Positions 55,418 to 64,000 of a stretch of DNA of 64,000 nucleotides are shown here, in pieces (the first letter of the stretch is position 1; each line of letters starts with the position of its first letter). Origin of the DNA: Fuerstiella sp041398845 (GTDB lineage: Bacteria; Planctomycetota; Planctomycetia; Planctomycetales; Planctomycetaceae); the NCBI GenBank assembly GCA_041398845.1, contig JAWKTZ010000008.1, forward strand, positions 62,001 through 126,000. The letters run 5' to 3'. The notes beneath the pieces were generated by a model, which ran no database searches, was not told the origin of the DNA, and was given only the letters and a program-made list of their open reading frames with translations. A program made the position numbers and the translations under genes.

Positions 55418-56044
55418 ATGGCAGAACCAACCCCCAAAAAGATCCTGCTGGATCCGCTGTTTAACAACAATCCCATTGCTCTGCAGATTCTCGGACTGTG
55501 CAGTGCTCTGGCGGTGACCGTCAAGCTGGAAACATCGATTGTGATGGCCATCGCGGTGACACTGGTGACGGGCTGCTCCAGCGCCGCCATTGCATTCATT
55601 CGCACGGAAATTCCCAGCAGCATTCGCATCATTGTGCAGATGACCATCATTGCATCCATGGTGATTATGGTGGACCAGATTCTGCAGGCGTTCACTCCGG
55701 GACTCAGTCGCCAGTTGTCGGTATTCGTAGGGCTGATCATTACCAACTGTATTGTCATGGGGCGAGCAGAAGCGTTTGCCATGAAGAACGGCCCGTGGCT
55801 GAGTTTTCTGGACGGAATCGGCAACGGCATGGGTTACGGTGTGATCCTGCTGATGGTTGGGTTCATCCGCGAACTGCTGGGTTCCGGAAAACTGTTCGGG
55901 TTCAACGTCTTCAAGCCGCTGACGGAAGGCGGCTGGTATCCGACCAACGGCCTGATGCTGATTGCTCCGAGCGCGTTCTTTCTGATCGGCCTGATTATCT
56001 GGGCGATCCGCACCGTCAAACCCGAACAAGTGGAAGCGGAGTAA
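55418..56044 (+). CDS. nqrD: Na+-translocating NADH:quinone reductase subunit D
   Basis: A 208-residue membrane subunit with about six transmembrane helices. The N-terminus LLDPLFNNNPIALQILGLCSAL is typical of NqrD. The core includes IVDQ-like MIVQMTIIASMVIMVDQILQA, VFVGLIITNCIVMGRAEAFA and GMGYGVILLMVGFIRELLGSGK. NqrD and NqrE form an inverted pair that holds an Fe centre between them in the solved Vibrio enzyme; the ITNC Cys is conserved here. The gene ends four bases before nqrE. Confidence 0.95.
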   Translation: MAEPTPKKILLDPLFNNNPIALQILGLCSALAVTVKLETSIVMAIAVTLVTGCSSAAIAFIRTEIPSSIRIIVQMTIIASMVIMVDQILQAFTPGLSRQLSVFVGLIITNCIVMGRAEAFAMKNGPWLSFLDGIGNGMGYGVILLMVGFIRELLGSGKLFGFNVFKPLTEGGWYPTNGLMLIAPSAFFLIGLIIWAIRTVKPEQVEAE

Positions 56045-56048
56045 TCTG

Positions 56049-56663
56049 ATGGAAGCCTACGTCAACATTTTTGTCGATGCTGTATTTCCGGGAAACCTGG
56101 CTCTGGCTCTGTTCCTGGGCATGTGTACATTTCTGGCGATCTCAAAAAACGTCAAGACGGCATTTGGACTGGGCATCGCCGTGACCGTGATTCAGACGAT
56201 CACGGTGCCCGTCAACAATCTGCTGTATCAGCACGTCCTGCAGCCTGGAGCCATGACCTGGCTGAGCACCGATCTGGCGGATCAGGATTTGATGTTTGTG
56301 GGACTGATCTGCTATATCGGAGTGATCGCGGCCATGGTGCAGATTCTGGAAATGACGCTCGACAAATACTTTCCCGCTCTGTTCAACACGCTGGGCATCT
56401 TTCTGCCTCTGATTACGGTGAACTGTGCCATTCTGGGAGGCACGCTGCTGATGGTGGAAAAGAAGCTCGATTTTCCGGGCAGCGTAGTTTACGGCTTCAG
56501 CTCAGGTTTTGGCTGGGCTCTGGCAATCGTTTGTCTGGCTGGTATCCGTGAGAAGATGAAGTACAGCGATGTCCCGGCCGGTTTGCGAGGTCTGGGTATC
56601 ACGTTTATTACCGTCGGTCTGATGGCTCTGGCATTTCAGACGTTTTCTGTCATCAAATTCTGA
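56049..56663 (+). CDS. nqrE: Na+-translocating NADH:quinone reductase subunit E
   Basis: A 204-residue membrane subunit, the inverted partner of NqrD. The conserved start is NIFVDAVFPGNLALALFLGMCTFLA; TVNCAILGGTLLM contains the Cys expected to coordinate the intramembrane iron centre, and VYGFSSGFGWALAIVCLAGIREKM is diagnostic of NqrE. Six transmembrane helices are likely. The related RnfA/RnfE proteins share this fold, but the presence of nqrA and nqrF in the cluster settles the NQR assignment. It follows nqrD by four bases, and the start of nqrF lies 68 bases downstream. Confidence 0.95.
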   Translation: MEAYVNIFVDAVFPGNLALALFLGMCTFLAISKNVKTAFGLGIAVTVIQTITVPVNNLLYQHVLQPGAMTWLSTDLADQDLMFVGLICYIGVIAAMVQILEMTLDKYFPALFNTLGIFLPLITVNCAILGGTLLMVEKKLDFPGSVVYGFSSGFGWALAIVCLAGIREKMKYSDVPAGLRGLGITFITVGLMALAFQTFSVIKF

Positions 56664-56731
56664 TAGCTGCCATGTGTTGGTCAGCGGCAGGGCGTCAGCG
56701 GCGGTTTCGATTTTTCAACTGGTCTGTTCCC

Positions 56732-57952
56732 ATGACAGTTATTCTTGGTGTAGCAATTTTCACCGGCGTGGTGGCCGCTCTTGTGGCGATCATTGTGGCC
56801 GCACGGGGCCTGCTGGTCTCCACCGGCGACGTCAACATCGTGATCAACGATCAGAAGACGATTTCGGTGCCGGCCGGCGGCAAACTGCTCAACGCGCTGG
56901 CGGACGAGGGCATCTTCGTATCGTCGGCCTGCGGCGGCGGCGGCACGTGTGCTCAGTGTAAAGTCAATGTGCTGGAAGGTGGCGGAGACATTCTGCCGAC
57001 CGAAAAGACACACATCAACAAGAAGGCAGAGCGAGAAGGCTGTCGACTGTCCTGTCAGGTGGCTGTCAAGCAGAACATGAAGATCGAAGTGCCTCACGAG
57101 GCACTCGAAACCAAAAAGTGGCGTTGTAAGGTTCGTTCCAACCGCAATGTGGCGACGTTTATCAAAGAACTGGTTCTGGAACTTCCGGAAGGCGAAGACG
57201 TGGGTTTCAAGGCCGGAGGCTACATTCAGATTGAAGCTCCGCCGCACGTTGTGGATTACCGCAACTTCGATATTGAAATCGAATATCGCGAAGACTGGGA
57301 CAAGTTCAACGTCTGGGACAACGTGAGTACCGTGGACGAAACGGTGATTCGAGCTTACTCAATGGCCAATTATCCGGGCGAAAAAGGCATCATTATGCTC
57401 AACGTCCGAGTTGCCAGTCCGCCGCCTCGGTCACCGAAGGGAACTCCACCGGGCAAGATGTCGTCGTACATTTTCAACCTCAAGCCGGGCGACGAAGTCA
57501 CGATTTCCGGACCGTACGGCGAATTCTTCATCAAGCAGACGCCCGCCGAAAAGGTCTACATCGGTGGTGGTGCCGGTATGGCTCCTCTGCGATCGCACAT
57601 CTTTGAGCTGTTCAAGAACATGGGCACCGACTGCAAGGTGTCGTACTGGTATGGCGGCCGCAGTGTACGGGAACTGTTTTACCTGGATGAATTTGAAGAA
57701 CTGGAAAAGAACAATCCCAACTTCAAAATGCACATCGCTCTGTCTGATCCGCTGCCCGAAGATAACTGGACAGGACTGACGGGTTTCATTCATCAGGTTC
57801 TGCACGATGAATACCTGTCAAAGCATCCGGCTCCGGAAGACTGCGAGTACTACATCTGCGGTCCGCCCATCATGCTGAAGTGTGTCCAGGACATGCTGTC
57901 GGATCTGGGAGTTGAACCGGAGAATATCGCCTTCGACGACTTCGGCGGATAG
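56732..57952 (+). CDS. nqrF: Na+-translocating NADH:quinone reductase subunit F
   Basis: NqrF is the NADH-oxidising entry subunit, 406 residues from this start. An N-terminal transmembrane helix (VILGVAIFTGVVAALVAIIV) precedes a ferredoxin-like 2Fe-2S domain with Cys67, Cys73, Cys76 and Cys108. The FAD-binding motif is RAYSMANYP, and the NADH-binding domain has GGGAGMAPLRSHI, SYWYGGRSVRELFY and the terminal YYICGPPIML. The ATG at 56732 gives the family-typical start; an in-frame ATG at 56672 would add 20 unsupported residues. It is the last gene of the nqr cluster. Confidence 0.95.
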   Translation: MTVILGVAIFTGVVAALVAIIVAARGLLVSTGDVNIVINDQKTISVPAGGKLLNALADEGIFVSSACGGGGTCAQCKVNVLEGGGDILPTEKTHINKKAEREGCRLSCQVAVKQNMKIEVPHEALETKKWRCKVRSNRNVATFIKELVLELPEGEDVGFKAGGYIQIEAPPHVVDYRNFDIEIEYREDWDKFNVWDNVSTVDETVIRAYSMANYPGEKGIIMLNVRVASPPPRSPKGTPPGKMSSYIFNLKPGDEVTISGPYGEFFIKQTPAEKVYIGGGAGMAPLRSHIFELFKNMGTDCKVSYWYGGRSVRELFYLDEFEELEKNNPNFKMHIALSDPLPEDNWTGLTGFIHQVLHDEYLSKHPAPEDCEYYICGPPIMLKCVQDMLSDLGVEPENIAFDDFGG

Positions 57953-58083
57953 TGGTGCTTCGTCAAAGAAAAACTCAGAAAGAGAGTTGTGACTGACCAG
58001 CAGGCCGATTGCACAAGCGGCCGGTCGGAATCGACGACGCGGCAGGGTCTCGTTAAGCGACTCACCACCTCAATGAGACTCGA

Positions 58084-58914
58084 CTACGTGGAGTTCTGCG
58101 AGGTGTGACCCTCTTCGGCACGGACCGCAGCAAGGATGTTTTCGACGTATCGGTCGATCGAGTGATCTGAGAAATGGTCGACTCGAAACTGCAGCACCCC
58201 CTGCAGAAAACCTCGAAGACGGTCATAGCTCCGCGACCAGCCGTTGACGCGACTCAGGTTGCCATGGCGATTCAAATACCATTCGGTGCCGCCGTGTCGG
58301 TATCCCATCCATGCCGGAGGCACTCGAGTGACAATGTCATTGTTATTGACCCAGCGGCTGTGATCGAGCTTCACGAAGTTGACGAAACGCTTGCAGCCGA
58401 CGCGAGGACTGCCATAGGTGAACAACGCCTGAGGCATCGATTTGATTTCAGACAGGTAACAACGTCCGGCACAGATGGTTGCCATTGCTCCTCCGAGAGA
58501 GTGGCCGGTAAACCACAGTGTCCGGTCGTTTTCCACCAGAGCATTTTCCAGCATCGGCCACAGGTCGTCCACTTCTTCGCTGAAGCCCCGGTGGACTTTG
58601 CCGAACGTTTCGGTCAGCACACCCAGAGCGTTCACATCGGCTCGAATGTCATTCCATTCGTGAGGTTCCGTTCCCCGACAGGCCACGACACAATCCCGGT
58701 CGTTCCAGAACATATAGGCCTGAGCTCCGTCGCGGTCGAAGAACCGCGAATGAGGAAAGCCCATCTGCTGAACCAGCGGCAGGGCGTGAGCTTCGTCGTA
58801 GTACGACGCGCTGGCCAGTTCGGCGAACAGCAGCGACTGCTGCAGGCGCGGCATTTCCGAGATCGCCCCGACGACTCGGGAATGGACCTGAACTGGTGAA
58901 AATGGCTCACTCAT
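58084..58914 (-). CDS. Class 3 lipase family hydrolase
   Basis: A 276-residue alpha/beta hydrolase of the class 3 (fungal-type) lipase family. The nucleophile elbow is GHSLGG with Ser139. The Asp is likely Asp193 in NNNDIVTRVPP, and the His lies in VDHFSDHSIDRYVENI near residue 250. CRGTEPHEWNDIRADVNA is the strand and oxyanion region typical of the family, and MGYRHGGTEWYLN is also conserved. There is no signal peptide, so it may be cytoplasmic. The substrate (acylglycerol or other ester) is not determined. It converges with nqrF and is divergent from lnt. Confidence 0.85.
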   Translation of the reverse strand: MSEPFSPVQVHSRVVGAISEMPRLQQSLLFAELASASYYDEAHALPLVQQMGFPHSRFFDRDGAQAYMFWNDRDCVVACRGTEPHEWNDIRADVNALGVLTETFGKVHRGFSEEVDDLWPMLENALVENDRTLWFTGHSLGGAMATICAGRCYLSEIKSMPQALFTYGSPRVGCKRFVNFVKLDHSRWVNNNDIVTRVPPAWMGYRHGGTEWYLNRHGNLSRVNGWSRSYDRLRGFLQGVLQFRVDHFSDHSIDRYVENILAAVRAEEGHTSQNST

Positions 58915-59004
58915 ATCTGACGGAAGACTATCGAAAAACGGGCCGATTCTGGAAGATCACTGCAGCGCGGCGGCTCAGAATCACAAACACCCGGGGAATT
59001 TTCC

Positions 59005-59035
59005 AGCCCGGCGACCGGGCTTCCCGAATTTCGGG
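59005..59035. promoter_or_regulatory. Two adjacent palindromes between divergent lipase and lnt genes
   Basis: AGCCCGG-CGA-CCGGGCT (59005-59021) is followed immediately by CCCGAA-T-TTCGGG (59023-59035). They lie in the 226-base divergent gap, about 100 bases from each start. They could be operator half-sites or small hairpins; nothing in the sequence identifies the regulator. Confidence 0.35.
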
Positions 59036-59140
59036 CCGAGCTCCATGAGTGATCCGGTCGGCGGCGACATGCTGTTCCCGCGATCATGCCGGTTCTGATA
59101 CCATACGTGGCCTCATTCTTTTTGCTCAGGAAGGGATCAC

Positions 59141-61021
59141 TTGGCCACCGCAGAATCTCAGGCTCCGCCAATGTCTGCCGACACTCCACGCCGGCTGCGT
59201 CCCGAAATTGACCGTATCATCCGGGCCGGAAAGCAGCCGGATGTTGCTCGCGGTTCGTTCCGACCCGTCATGGCCGTCACCGGCATGTCGAGCCTGCTGT
59301 TGTGGGCCAGCTTTACTCCGCTCGACATCGCAGCTCTGGCATGGGTCGCTCTGGTGCCTTTGTGTCTGTTGCTCCGAGTTCGACTGCTGCCGAAACACAG
59401 CTACTCCGTCATCACACTGTGCGGATTTGTGTGGGCCGTCGCCACTCTGCAGTGGATGCGGCTCGGGCACGTCACCATGTACGGAGCGCTGCTGGCTCTG
59501 TCCGTTTATCTTGCGTTGTATCTTCCCGTGTTCGTGGCCATCGGTCGAGTCCTCGTGGCACACCGCTGGCCGGTGTGGCTGGCCGTACCGGTGATCTGGA
59601 CGGCCCTGGAATTTGTTCGAGCCTACCTGCTGACCGGATTCTCATGGTACTACCTTGGGCACACGCAGTACCGCTGGACATCGCTGGTTCAGATTGCGGA
59701 TCTGGCGGGAGCCTACGGAGTTTCTTTTCTGGTCGCCCTTGGGTCCGCCAGTCTGGCGGCATTAATTTCTCCTCGCATGCTTGTGCGGCTGAAGCTGGCA
59801 GAATCAAAGGGCGATCTGTGGCCCGTTTCGCAGCGAAGCCGGATCACCGGCGTGAGTCTGACGATCGGTCTGGTGGCGGCCGCCTGCGTTTATGGCGTGG
59901 TTCGGATGCAGCCGGTGGACAAAGCCATCGATGGCCCGGTCGTTGCCATCGTGCAGGGAAATTTTACGCCGGAACTGAAACACGATCCCAATCAGTGGGT
60001 CAGAATGGTGAATGATCACGATCTGTTGACTCGTCGAGCCGCCACGCTGCGTCCGGAACTGATTGTCTGGCCGGAAACCATGTTTCCCGTCCCGAACCAG
60101 ATTGTCGCGGATGACCTGAGCGATGATGATCTGATCAGCCGCATTCCGCTGGATGGTCGAGCCACCAACAGGGATCTGGCCGAACGTCAGATTCAGCAGT
60201 GGCGCAGCGGGTATGCTCGGACCCTGCTGAGCAATCGCAGTCAGGAAGCGGGAGCTGCGATGCTGGTCGGAATGATCACGGAAGTCGCCACAACTCAGAA
60301 GATCGATCGCTATAATTCCGCCGCGTTTATCCGTCCGGATCTGGGATTTGTCGACCGCTATGACAAGCGGCATCGTGTGATTTTTGGGGAGTACATTCCG
60401 CTGCGAAGTGTGCTGCCGTGGCTGGCTGAACTGACTCCGTTCGGTTCCGGCTTTGGCATCGACGCCGGAGAAGAGGCGGCGATTTTTGAATATCAGGGCA
60501 CTCGCTACGCTCCCATCATCTGTTTTGAAGACACCGTTCCTCAACTGGTTCGCCGCACTGTTATGGCTCAAGACAATTCCGGCCGTTCGCCGGATGTGTT
60601 GATCAATCTGACTAACGACGGCTGGTTTCGAGGTTCCAGCGAACTGGACCAGCATCTGATTACGGCGACGTTCCGCTGCATCGAAACGCGTCGGCCGATG
60701 GTGCGAGCCGTCAATGCGGGAATTTCTGCAATGATCGATTCCAGTGGCCGAATCCGTCAGCCGGAACAGTTCTGGCTCATGCAGGAAGACACGGCCGGAG
60801 TCGTGGCGGATTTCGACGCGGTTGACTCGCTGATCAACCCGCAGACCGGGCAGCGATATCGTCAGTGTTCGGCCGTGATGTGCGGTCAGATTCCACTCGA
60901 CGGCCGATCGACGGTTTATATGAAGTTTGGCGACTGGTTTGCGATTCTGTGTGCGACATGTACCGTCGTGGCACTGATATCCATTAGAATGCGGCGCACA
61001 GAACTCGATCCGGCGTCCTGA
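59141..61021 (+). CDS. lnt: Apolipoprotein N-acyltransferase Lnt
   Basis: Lnt adds the third acyl chain to the N-terminal Cys of lipoproteins in the inner membrane. The 626-residue protein has about seven or eight transmembrane helices in the first 260 residues (LLLWASFTPLDIAALAWVAL, YGALLALSVYLALYLPVFVA), then a nitrilase-like periplasmic domain. The catalytic triad is Glu312 (VWPETMFP), Lys409 (RYDKRHRVIFGEY) and Cys461 (ICFEDTVP). NLTNDGWFRGSSELDQH is a further family signature. One more helix closes the protein. TTG at 59141 is used because GGAAGGGA lies upstream; ATG at 59171 is the alternative. At more than 600 residues it is longer than the 510 of E. coli. Confidence 0.92.
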   Translation: MATAESQAPPMSADTPRRLRPEIDRIIRAGKQPDVARGSFRPVMAVTGMSSLLLWASFTPLDIAALAWVALVPLCLLLRVRLLPKHSYSVITLCGFVWAVATLQWMRLGHVTMYGALLALSVYLALYLPVFVAIGRVLVAHRWPVWLAVPVIWTALEFVRAYLLTGFSWYYLGHTQYRWTSLVQIADLAGAYGVSFLVALGSASLAALISPRMLVRLKLAESKGDLWPVSQRSRITGVSLTIGLVAAACVYGVVRMQPVDKAIDGPVVAIVQGNFTPELKHDPNQWVRMVNDHDLLTRRAATLRPELIVWPETMFPVPNQIVADDLSDDDLISRIPLDGRATNRDLAERQIQQWRSGYARTLLSNRSQEAGAAMLVGMITEVATTQKIDRYNSAAFIRPDLGFVDRYDKRHRVIFGEYIPLRSVLPWLAELTPFGSGFGIDAGEEAAIFEYQGTRYAPIICFEDTVPQLVRRTVMAQDNSGRSPDVLINLTNDGWFRGSSELDQHLITATFRCIETRRPMVRAVNAGISAMIDSSGRIRQPEQFWLMQEDTAGVVADFDAVDSLINPQTGQRYRQCSAVMCGQIPLDGRSTVYMKFGDWFAILCATCTVVALISIRMRRTELDPAS

Positions 61022-61127
61022 CAGACACCTGTGGCCTGTCATGGACTTCAATGACCGCGTGGTCATTGACGAAGATGCACGCACGGTGCGCGCAGGATTC
61101 TGAATCACGCTGCGACTGAGAATTCCC

Positions 61128-61604
61128 ATGCCCACCCACCCGAATCAAAGTGACATCACCCATGACGCCCGTTTCCGTTGGCGAGGCCCCCTGATTCTGT
61201 CGGTTGTGATTCTGTTCAGCGTCGGTTGTTCCGACATGACGACCACTCCAAAGTCAAAGCAGGCCGGCGGCGGTGCCAAAGTCAAAACCACGGATGACAT
61301 CGGCGAATTCAAAGCTCAGGACGGAAAGCAGGTGGTGGATTCCAAAGTGAAAATCACCAACCCCATCACCGGTCCTCTGGAAGCCTACGAACCACTCAAA
61401 CAGCAGATTTCTGAACTGGCGATCACTCAGGCCGTGCAGTTGTTTCACGCCACGGAAGGTCGCTATCCCAAAGACTACGACGAGTTCATGACACGAGTCA
61501 TCAAGCAGAACAATATTCGGCTGCCTGTTCTGAGTCCCGGAAAACATTATGAATACGATGTCGCCGAACATTGTCTGATGGTTGTGACAGACGCACCGAA
61601 CTGA
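61128..61604 (+). CDS. Putative lipoprotein of unknown function
   Basis: A 158-residue protein with a signal peptide ending in a lipobox-like LFSVGC (hydrophobic stretch PLILSVVILFSVGC), so it should be processed as a lipoprotein. After a Lys/Gly/Thr-rich linker, a globular part follows (YEPLKQQISELAITQAVQLF, HATEGRYPKDYDEFMTRV, YEYDVAEHCLMVV). The helix plus YPKDYDEFM pattern resembles the region after the N-terminal helix of type II secretion pseudopilins, but no pilin motif is present. It lies 106 bases after lnt on the same strand. Function unknown. Confidence 0.75.
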   Translation: MPTHPNQSDITHDARFRWRGPLILSVVILFSVGCSDMTTTPKSKQAGGGAKVKTTDDIGEFKAQDGKQVVDSKVKITNPITGPLEAYEPLKQQISELAITQAVQLFHATEGRYPKDYDEFMTRVIKQNNIRLPVLSPGKHYEYDVAEHCLMVVTDAPN

Positions 61605-61665
61605 CTGTTCAGATTGCCGAAGCCAAAAAACTCGCGCTGTCATCCCGCACTGAAAGACAGGTTTT

Positions 61666-62967
61666 ATGCGACGACGTCATTTCCTTCATCAGGCAGTGGC
61701 CGCTTCTGCTGCCGCAGCCATGGCAAAATCGTTACCGGCGTCTGCAAATAAACGGCCGCCCCGAATTCTGCTGCGTTCGTCCTGGCAATGCGTCAATATC
61801 GGTGATATTGCTCACACACCCGGCGTGCTGGCGCTGCTGGAAACCCATCTGCCCGATGCGGAAGTGATTCTGTGGGCATCGGGGAATCTGACGGATGAGG
61901 TTGCGGCGATGGAGCATCGGCGGTTTCCGAAACTGACAATTGTCAAGGGTGTCATTCGCAGTGACGGGACGGCGTCCACGGCCGAACTGGGCACCGCGAT
62001 CAACTGGGCCGACTTTCTGCTGCATGGTTCCGGTCCTTCACTGGTCGCCGCTAAAGATGTGGCTGCGTTCGAAAAACATACCGGCAAGCCGTTCGGAGTT
62101 TACGGCATTACTCACGGCTCTTTTCTGTCGGGAGACGATCGGGAACTGCTGAGCCGAGCGAAGTTTGTCTTCTTTCGAGATTCGGTGTCACTGCAGGTGG
62201 CAAGGGAGCAGGGAGTTCATTCGCCCATTATGGAATTCGGTCCCGACGGTGCCTTCGCCTGTGATCTCAGAAACGATGAACAGGCGGACTCGTTTCTGAA
62301 AGCCAACGGGCTGGAAACCGAACGATTTCTGTGTTGCCTGTCGCGTCTCCGATACACTCCGTACTGGACGATCCCGAATGACCGGCGAAAAAAGGATGAA
62401 ACTCGTCACGCTCGCAATGAAGCGATGAAGGAGCACGATCATGCGCCGATTCGAGAAGCGATTATCCGTGTGGTTCGTGAAACGGACCTGAAGGTGCTGC
62501 TGTGCCCCGAAGACATGACTCAGATGGCGGTGGGCCGTGACATGCTGTACGACCGGCTTCCTGATGATGTCCGTCAACGCGTCGTCTGGCGGAAAAACTT
62601 CTGGCTCACGGACGAGGCGCTCAGTGTCTATGTCCGCAGTGCAGGTCTGTTTGGCAGTGAAATGCACTCACCGATTATGGCCGTTGGCAACGGCATTCCG
62701 GCCATTGTGTGTCGGTTTGAAGAACAGACCAGCAAAGGATTCATGTGGCGAGACATCGGACTGGGAGACTGGCTGTTTGATCTCGACATCACGGCCGAAG
62801 CTGCCCGAATGCCCGACGCCGTGATTACAATGGCAACGGACCCTGCGGCCGCAAGAGCGAAAACACAGACCGCTCGAAAATTCGTCCAGCAACGTCAACG
62901 CGAAACAATGAACATTCTCAACCAGCAACTCAGCGAACTGTCCGGCAGCAGACGAGCAAACCAATGA
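61666..62967 (+). CDS. Polysaccharide pyruvyl transferase family protein with Tat-type signal
   Basis: A 433-residue protein of the polysaccharide pyruvyl transferase family (GT-B-like). Conserved parts are WQCVNIGDIAHTPGVLALLE at the N-terminus, FGVYGITHGSFL, FVFFRDSVSLQVAREQGV, and the late block VYVRSAGLFGSEMHSPIMAVGNGIPAIV. In the family these regions bind the phosphoenolpyruvate-like donor and acceptor. The N-terminus MRRRHFLHQAVAASAAAAMA has a double Arg and hydrophobic stretch, so it appears to be a Tat signal. This is odd because most homologues work in the cytoplasm. The stop overlaps the next gene as ATGA (62964-62967). Confidence 0.82.
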   Translation: MRRRHFLHQAVAASAAAAMAKSLPASANKRPPRILLRSSWQCVNIGDIAHTPGVLALLETHLPDAEVILWASGNLTDEVAAMEHRRFPKLTIVKGVIRSDGTASTAELGTAINWADFLLHGSGPSLVAAKDVAAFEKHTGKPFGVYGITHGSFLSGDDRELLSRAKFVFFRDSVSLQVAREQGVHSPIMEFGPDGAFACDLRNDEQADSFLKANGLETERFLCCLSRLRYTPYWTIPNDRRKKDETRHARNEAMKEHDHAPIREAIIRVVRETDLKVLLCPEDMTQMAVGRDMLYDRLPDDVRQRVVWRKNFWLTDEALSVYVRSAGLFGSEMHSPIMAVGNGIPAIVCRFEEQTSKGFMWRDIGLGDWLFDLDITAEAARMPDAVITMATDPAAARAKTQTARKFVQQRQRETMNILNQQLSELSGSRRANQ

Positions 62968-64000
62968 CACGACAACACCGTCACCGTTCTCCTGTGATTG
63001 CCACCACTGACATCTGTCACCGTGCGCGCGGTCGTGATTCGGGCCTGTTGCAGGATCTGTCCCGAGCCGTCGCAATCATCGTGTGCTGCGTGATTGCTGC
63101 CGGGACGCGCTCAGGTGTCGTGATCGCTGCCGATCCACCAAGGCGATCACCGAGTCCTGCTGACGAAATCCAGCCGACGGATGGCACTCAGCGGCAGCCG
63201 ACTCAGAAAAAATGGGCAATTGCGATACATGGCGGAGCAGGAACGGTTCCTGACGATGCCACGCCTGAATCCGTTCAGGCATGGCGTGATGGTTTGCGTG
63301 CCGCTCTGGATAAGGGCAAGGCAGTGGTCGAATCCGGCGGAACGAGTCTGGACGCGGTCGAGGCCACCATTCGGATTCTGGAAGACAATCCTTTATTCAA
63401 CGCCGGCAAAGGAGCTGTGTTCAACAGCGCCGGAAATCACGAACTGGATGCGTCGATGATGGACGGGCAGACACTGGATGGAGGTGCCGTGGCCGGCGTG
63501 ACAACAGTCAGGAATCCCATCGGGCTCGCTCGACTTGTAATGGACAGAACTCGTCACGTGCTGCTGTCCGGACCCGGTGCAGAACAATTCGCGACCGAAC
63601 AGAACGTGGAACGCGTGGACAATCAATACTTCTCCACCGAACGGCAGCGAGAAAGCTGGAAGCGTGTGCGCGAACGCGATGCGAAGGAATCGGCCAGCCG
63701 CATCAGTCCCGCAAGGCCGTGGCAATACGGAACGGTCGGTTGCGTCGCCCTGGATTCCCACGGTCACCTTGCGGCAGGGACCTCAACAGGAGGACTGACC
63801 AACAAGAAGTTTGGTCGCGTCGGCGACAGTCCGATTCTGGGAGCCGGGACGTACGCTGACGACGAAACATGTGCCGTTTCGGCGACGGGAACCGGTGAAC
63901 AGTTTATTCGCCATGCGGTCGCCGCTCAGATTTCTCTGTTGATGCGACATCGAAACTGGACGCTGAACCAGGCGGCGAAATATGTGCTTGAAGAACGACT
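62964..64000 (+). CDS. Isoaspartyl peptidase/L-asparaginase, Ntn-hydrolase type (3' truncated)
   Basis: The frame runs open from ATG at 62964 to the end of the window, so the C-terminus is missing. After about 85 N-terminal residues with a hydrophobic segment (AVAIIVCCVIAAG), the type 2 asparaginase fold begins with KKWAIAIHGGAG. Family blocks are GGTSLDAVEATIRILEDNPLFNAGKG, LDASMMDG, and GTVGCVALDSHGHLAAGTSTGG, where the Thr of GTVG is the expected autoproteolytic nucleophile. The enzyme hydrolyses L-asparagine or beta-aspartyl dipeptides. The N-terminal hydrophobic stretch suggests export. The start overlaps the preceding stop by four bases. Confidence 0.88.
   Translation, partial: MTRQHRHRSPVIATTDICHRARGRDSGLLQDLSRAVAIIVCCVIAAGTRSGVVIAADPPRRSPSPADEIQPTDGTQRQPTQKKWAIAIHGGAGTVPDDATPESVQAWRDGLRAALDKGKAVVESGGTSLDAVEATIRILEDNPLFNAGKGAVFNSAGNHELDASMMDGQTLDGGAVAGVTTVRNPIGLARLVMDRTRHVLLSGPGAEQFATEQNVERVDNQYFSTERQRESWKRVRERDAKESASRISPARPWQYGTVGCVALDSHGHLAAGTSTGGLTNKKFGRVGDSPILGAGTYADDETCAVSATGTGEQFIRHAVAAQISLLMRHRNWTLNQAAKYVLEER

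Noticed and set aside
57953..58083. Bidirectional terminator between nqrF and the lipase gene
   Set aside because: GACC..GGCCG and CGGCC.GGTC can pair only with an internal bulge and have no T-run, so it is too weak to annotate.

Overview
The window looks like a chromosome segment from a free-living, probably marine, member of the Planctomycetota. The evidence is lineage-typical gene content: a DUF1549 / DUF1501 / WD40 trio, several Ser/Thr kinases fused to WD40 or STAND/SUMF1 modules, an ECF sigma factor divergent from a kinase gene, a PEP-CTERM protein, and a giant repeat protein with an LERRDLL-type N-terminus and a dockerin-like C-terminus. It also carries a bacterial V-type ATPase and a Na+-NQR. 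The genus cannot be fixed from sequence reading alone.

Layout. 1-4.3 kb: glycolate oxidase genes glcD (truncated by the window edge), glcE and glcF, plus a HAD phosphatase overlapping glcF. 4.3-6.3 kb: a soluble Ser/Thr kinase (minus) and bioD (plus). 6.5-9.4 kb: an exported papain-like peptidase, a protein ending in an extreme Gly/Cys tail, and a short GT2 glycosyltransferase. 9.6-15.6 kb: a 1812-residue kinase/NTPase/SUMF1 protein and a small MazG. 15.7-19.8 kb: DUF1549, DUF1501 and WD40 genes. 20.0-27.2 kb: pyruvate dehydrogenase aceE, aceF and lpdA, with an Rpn-type nuclease gene wedged between aceF and lpdA. 27.2-34.7 kb (minus): a V-type ATPase operon in the order B-D-I-K-E-DUF2764-A. 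34.9-46.5 kb: an accessory block with a PEP-CTERM protein and a 3180-residue beta-helix/B-lectin protein, bounded at each end by C-terminal scraps of leucine-rich-repeat proteins. 46.5-51.3 kb: a WD40 receptor-like kinase divergent from an ECF sigma factor. 51.6-58.0 kb: nqrABCDEF, with a palindromic element in the nqrA-nqrB gap. 58.1-64.0 kb: a class 3 lipase, lnt, a lipoprotein, a Tat-exported pyruvyl-transferase-like protein, and an isoaspartyl peptidase/asparaginase cut by the window end.

How the genes work together. Glycolate oxidation, pyruvate dehydrogenase and Na+-NQR feed electrons into respiration. The V-ATPase c-subunit (NtpK) retains the residues that bind Na+ in the Enterococcus hirae enzyme, so NQR and the V-ATPase may share a sodium circuit. 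Regulation appears to rely on Ser/Thr kinases and an ECF sigma factor. No rRNA, tRNA, CRISPR array or complete transposase was seen.

The least explained parts are the Gly/Cys-tailed protein with its neighbours, the permuted V-ATPase operon, the 1.74-kb tandem modules of the giant protein, and the palindromic element inside the nqr cluster.
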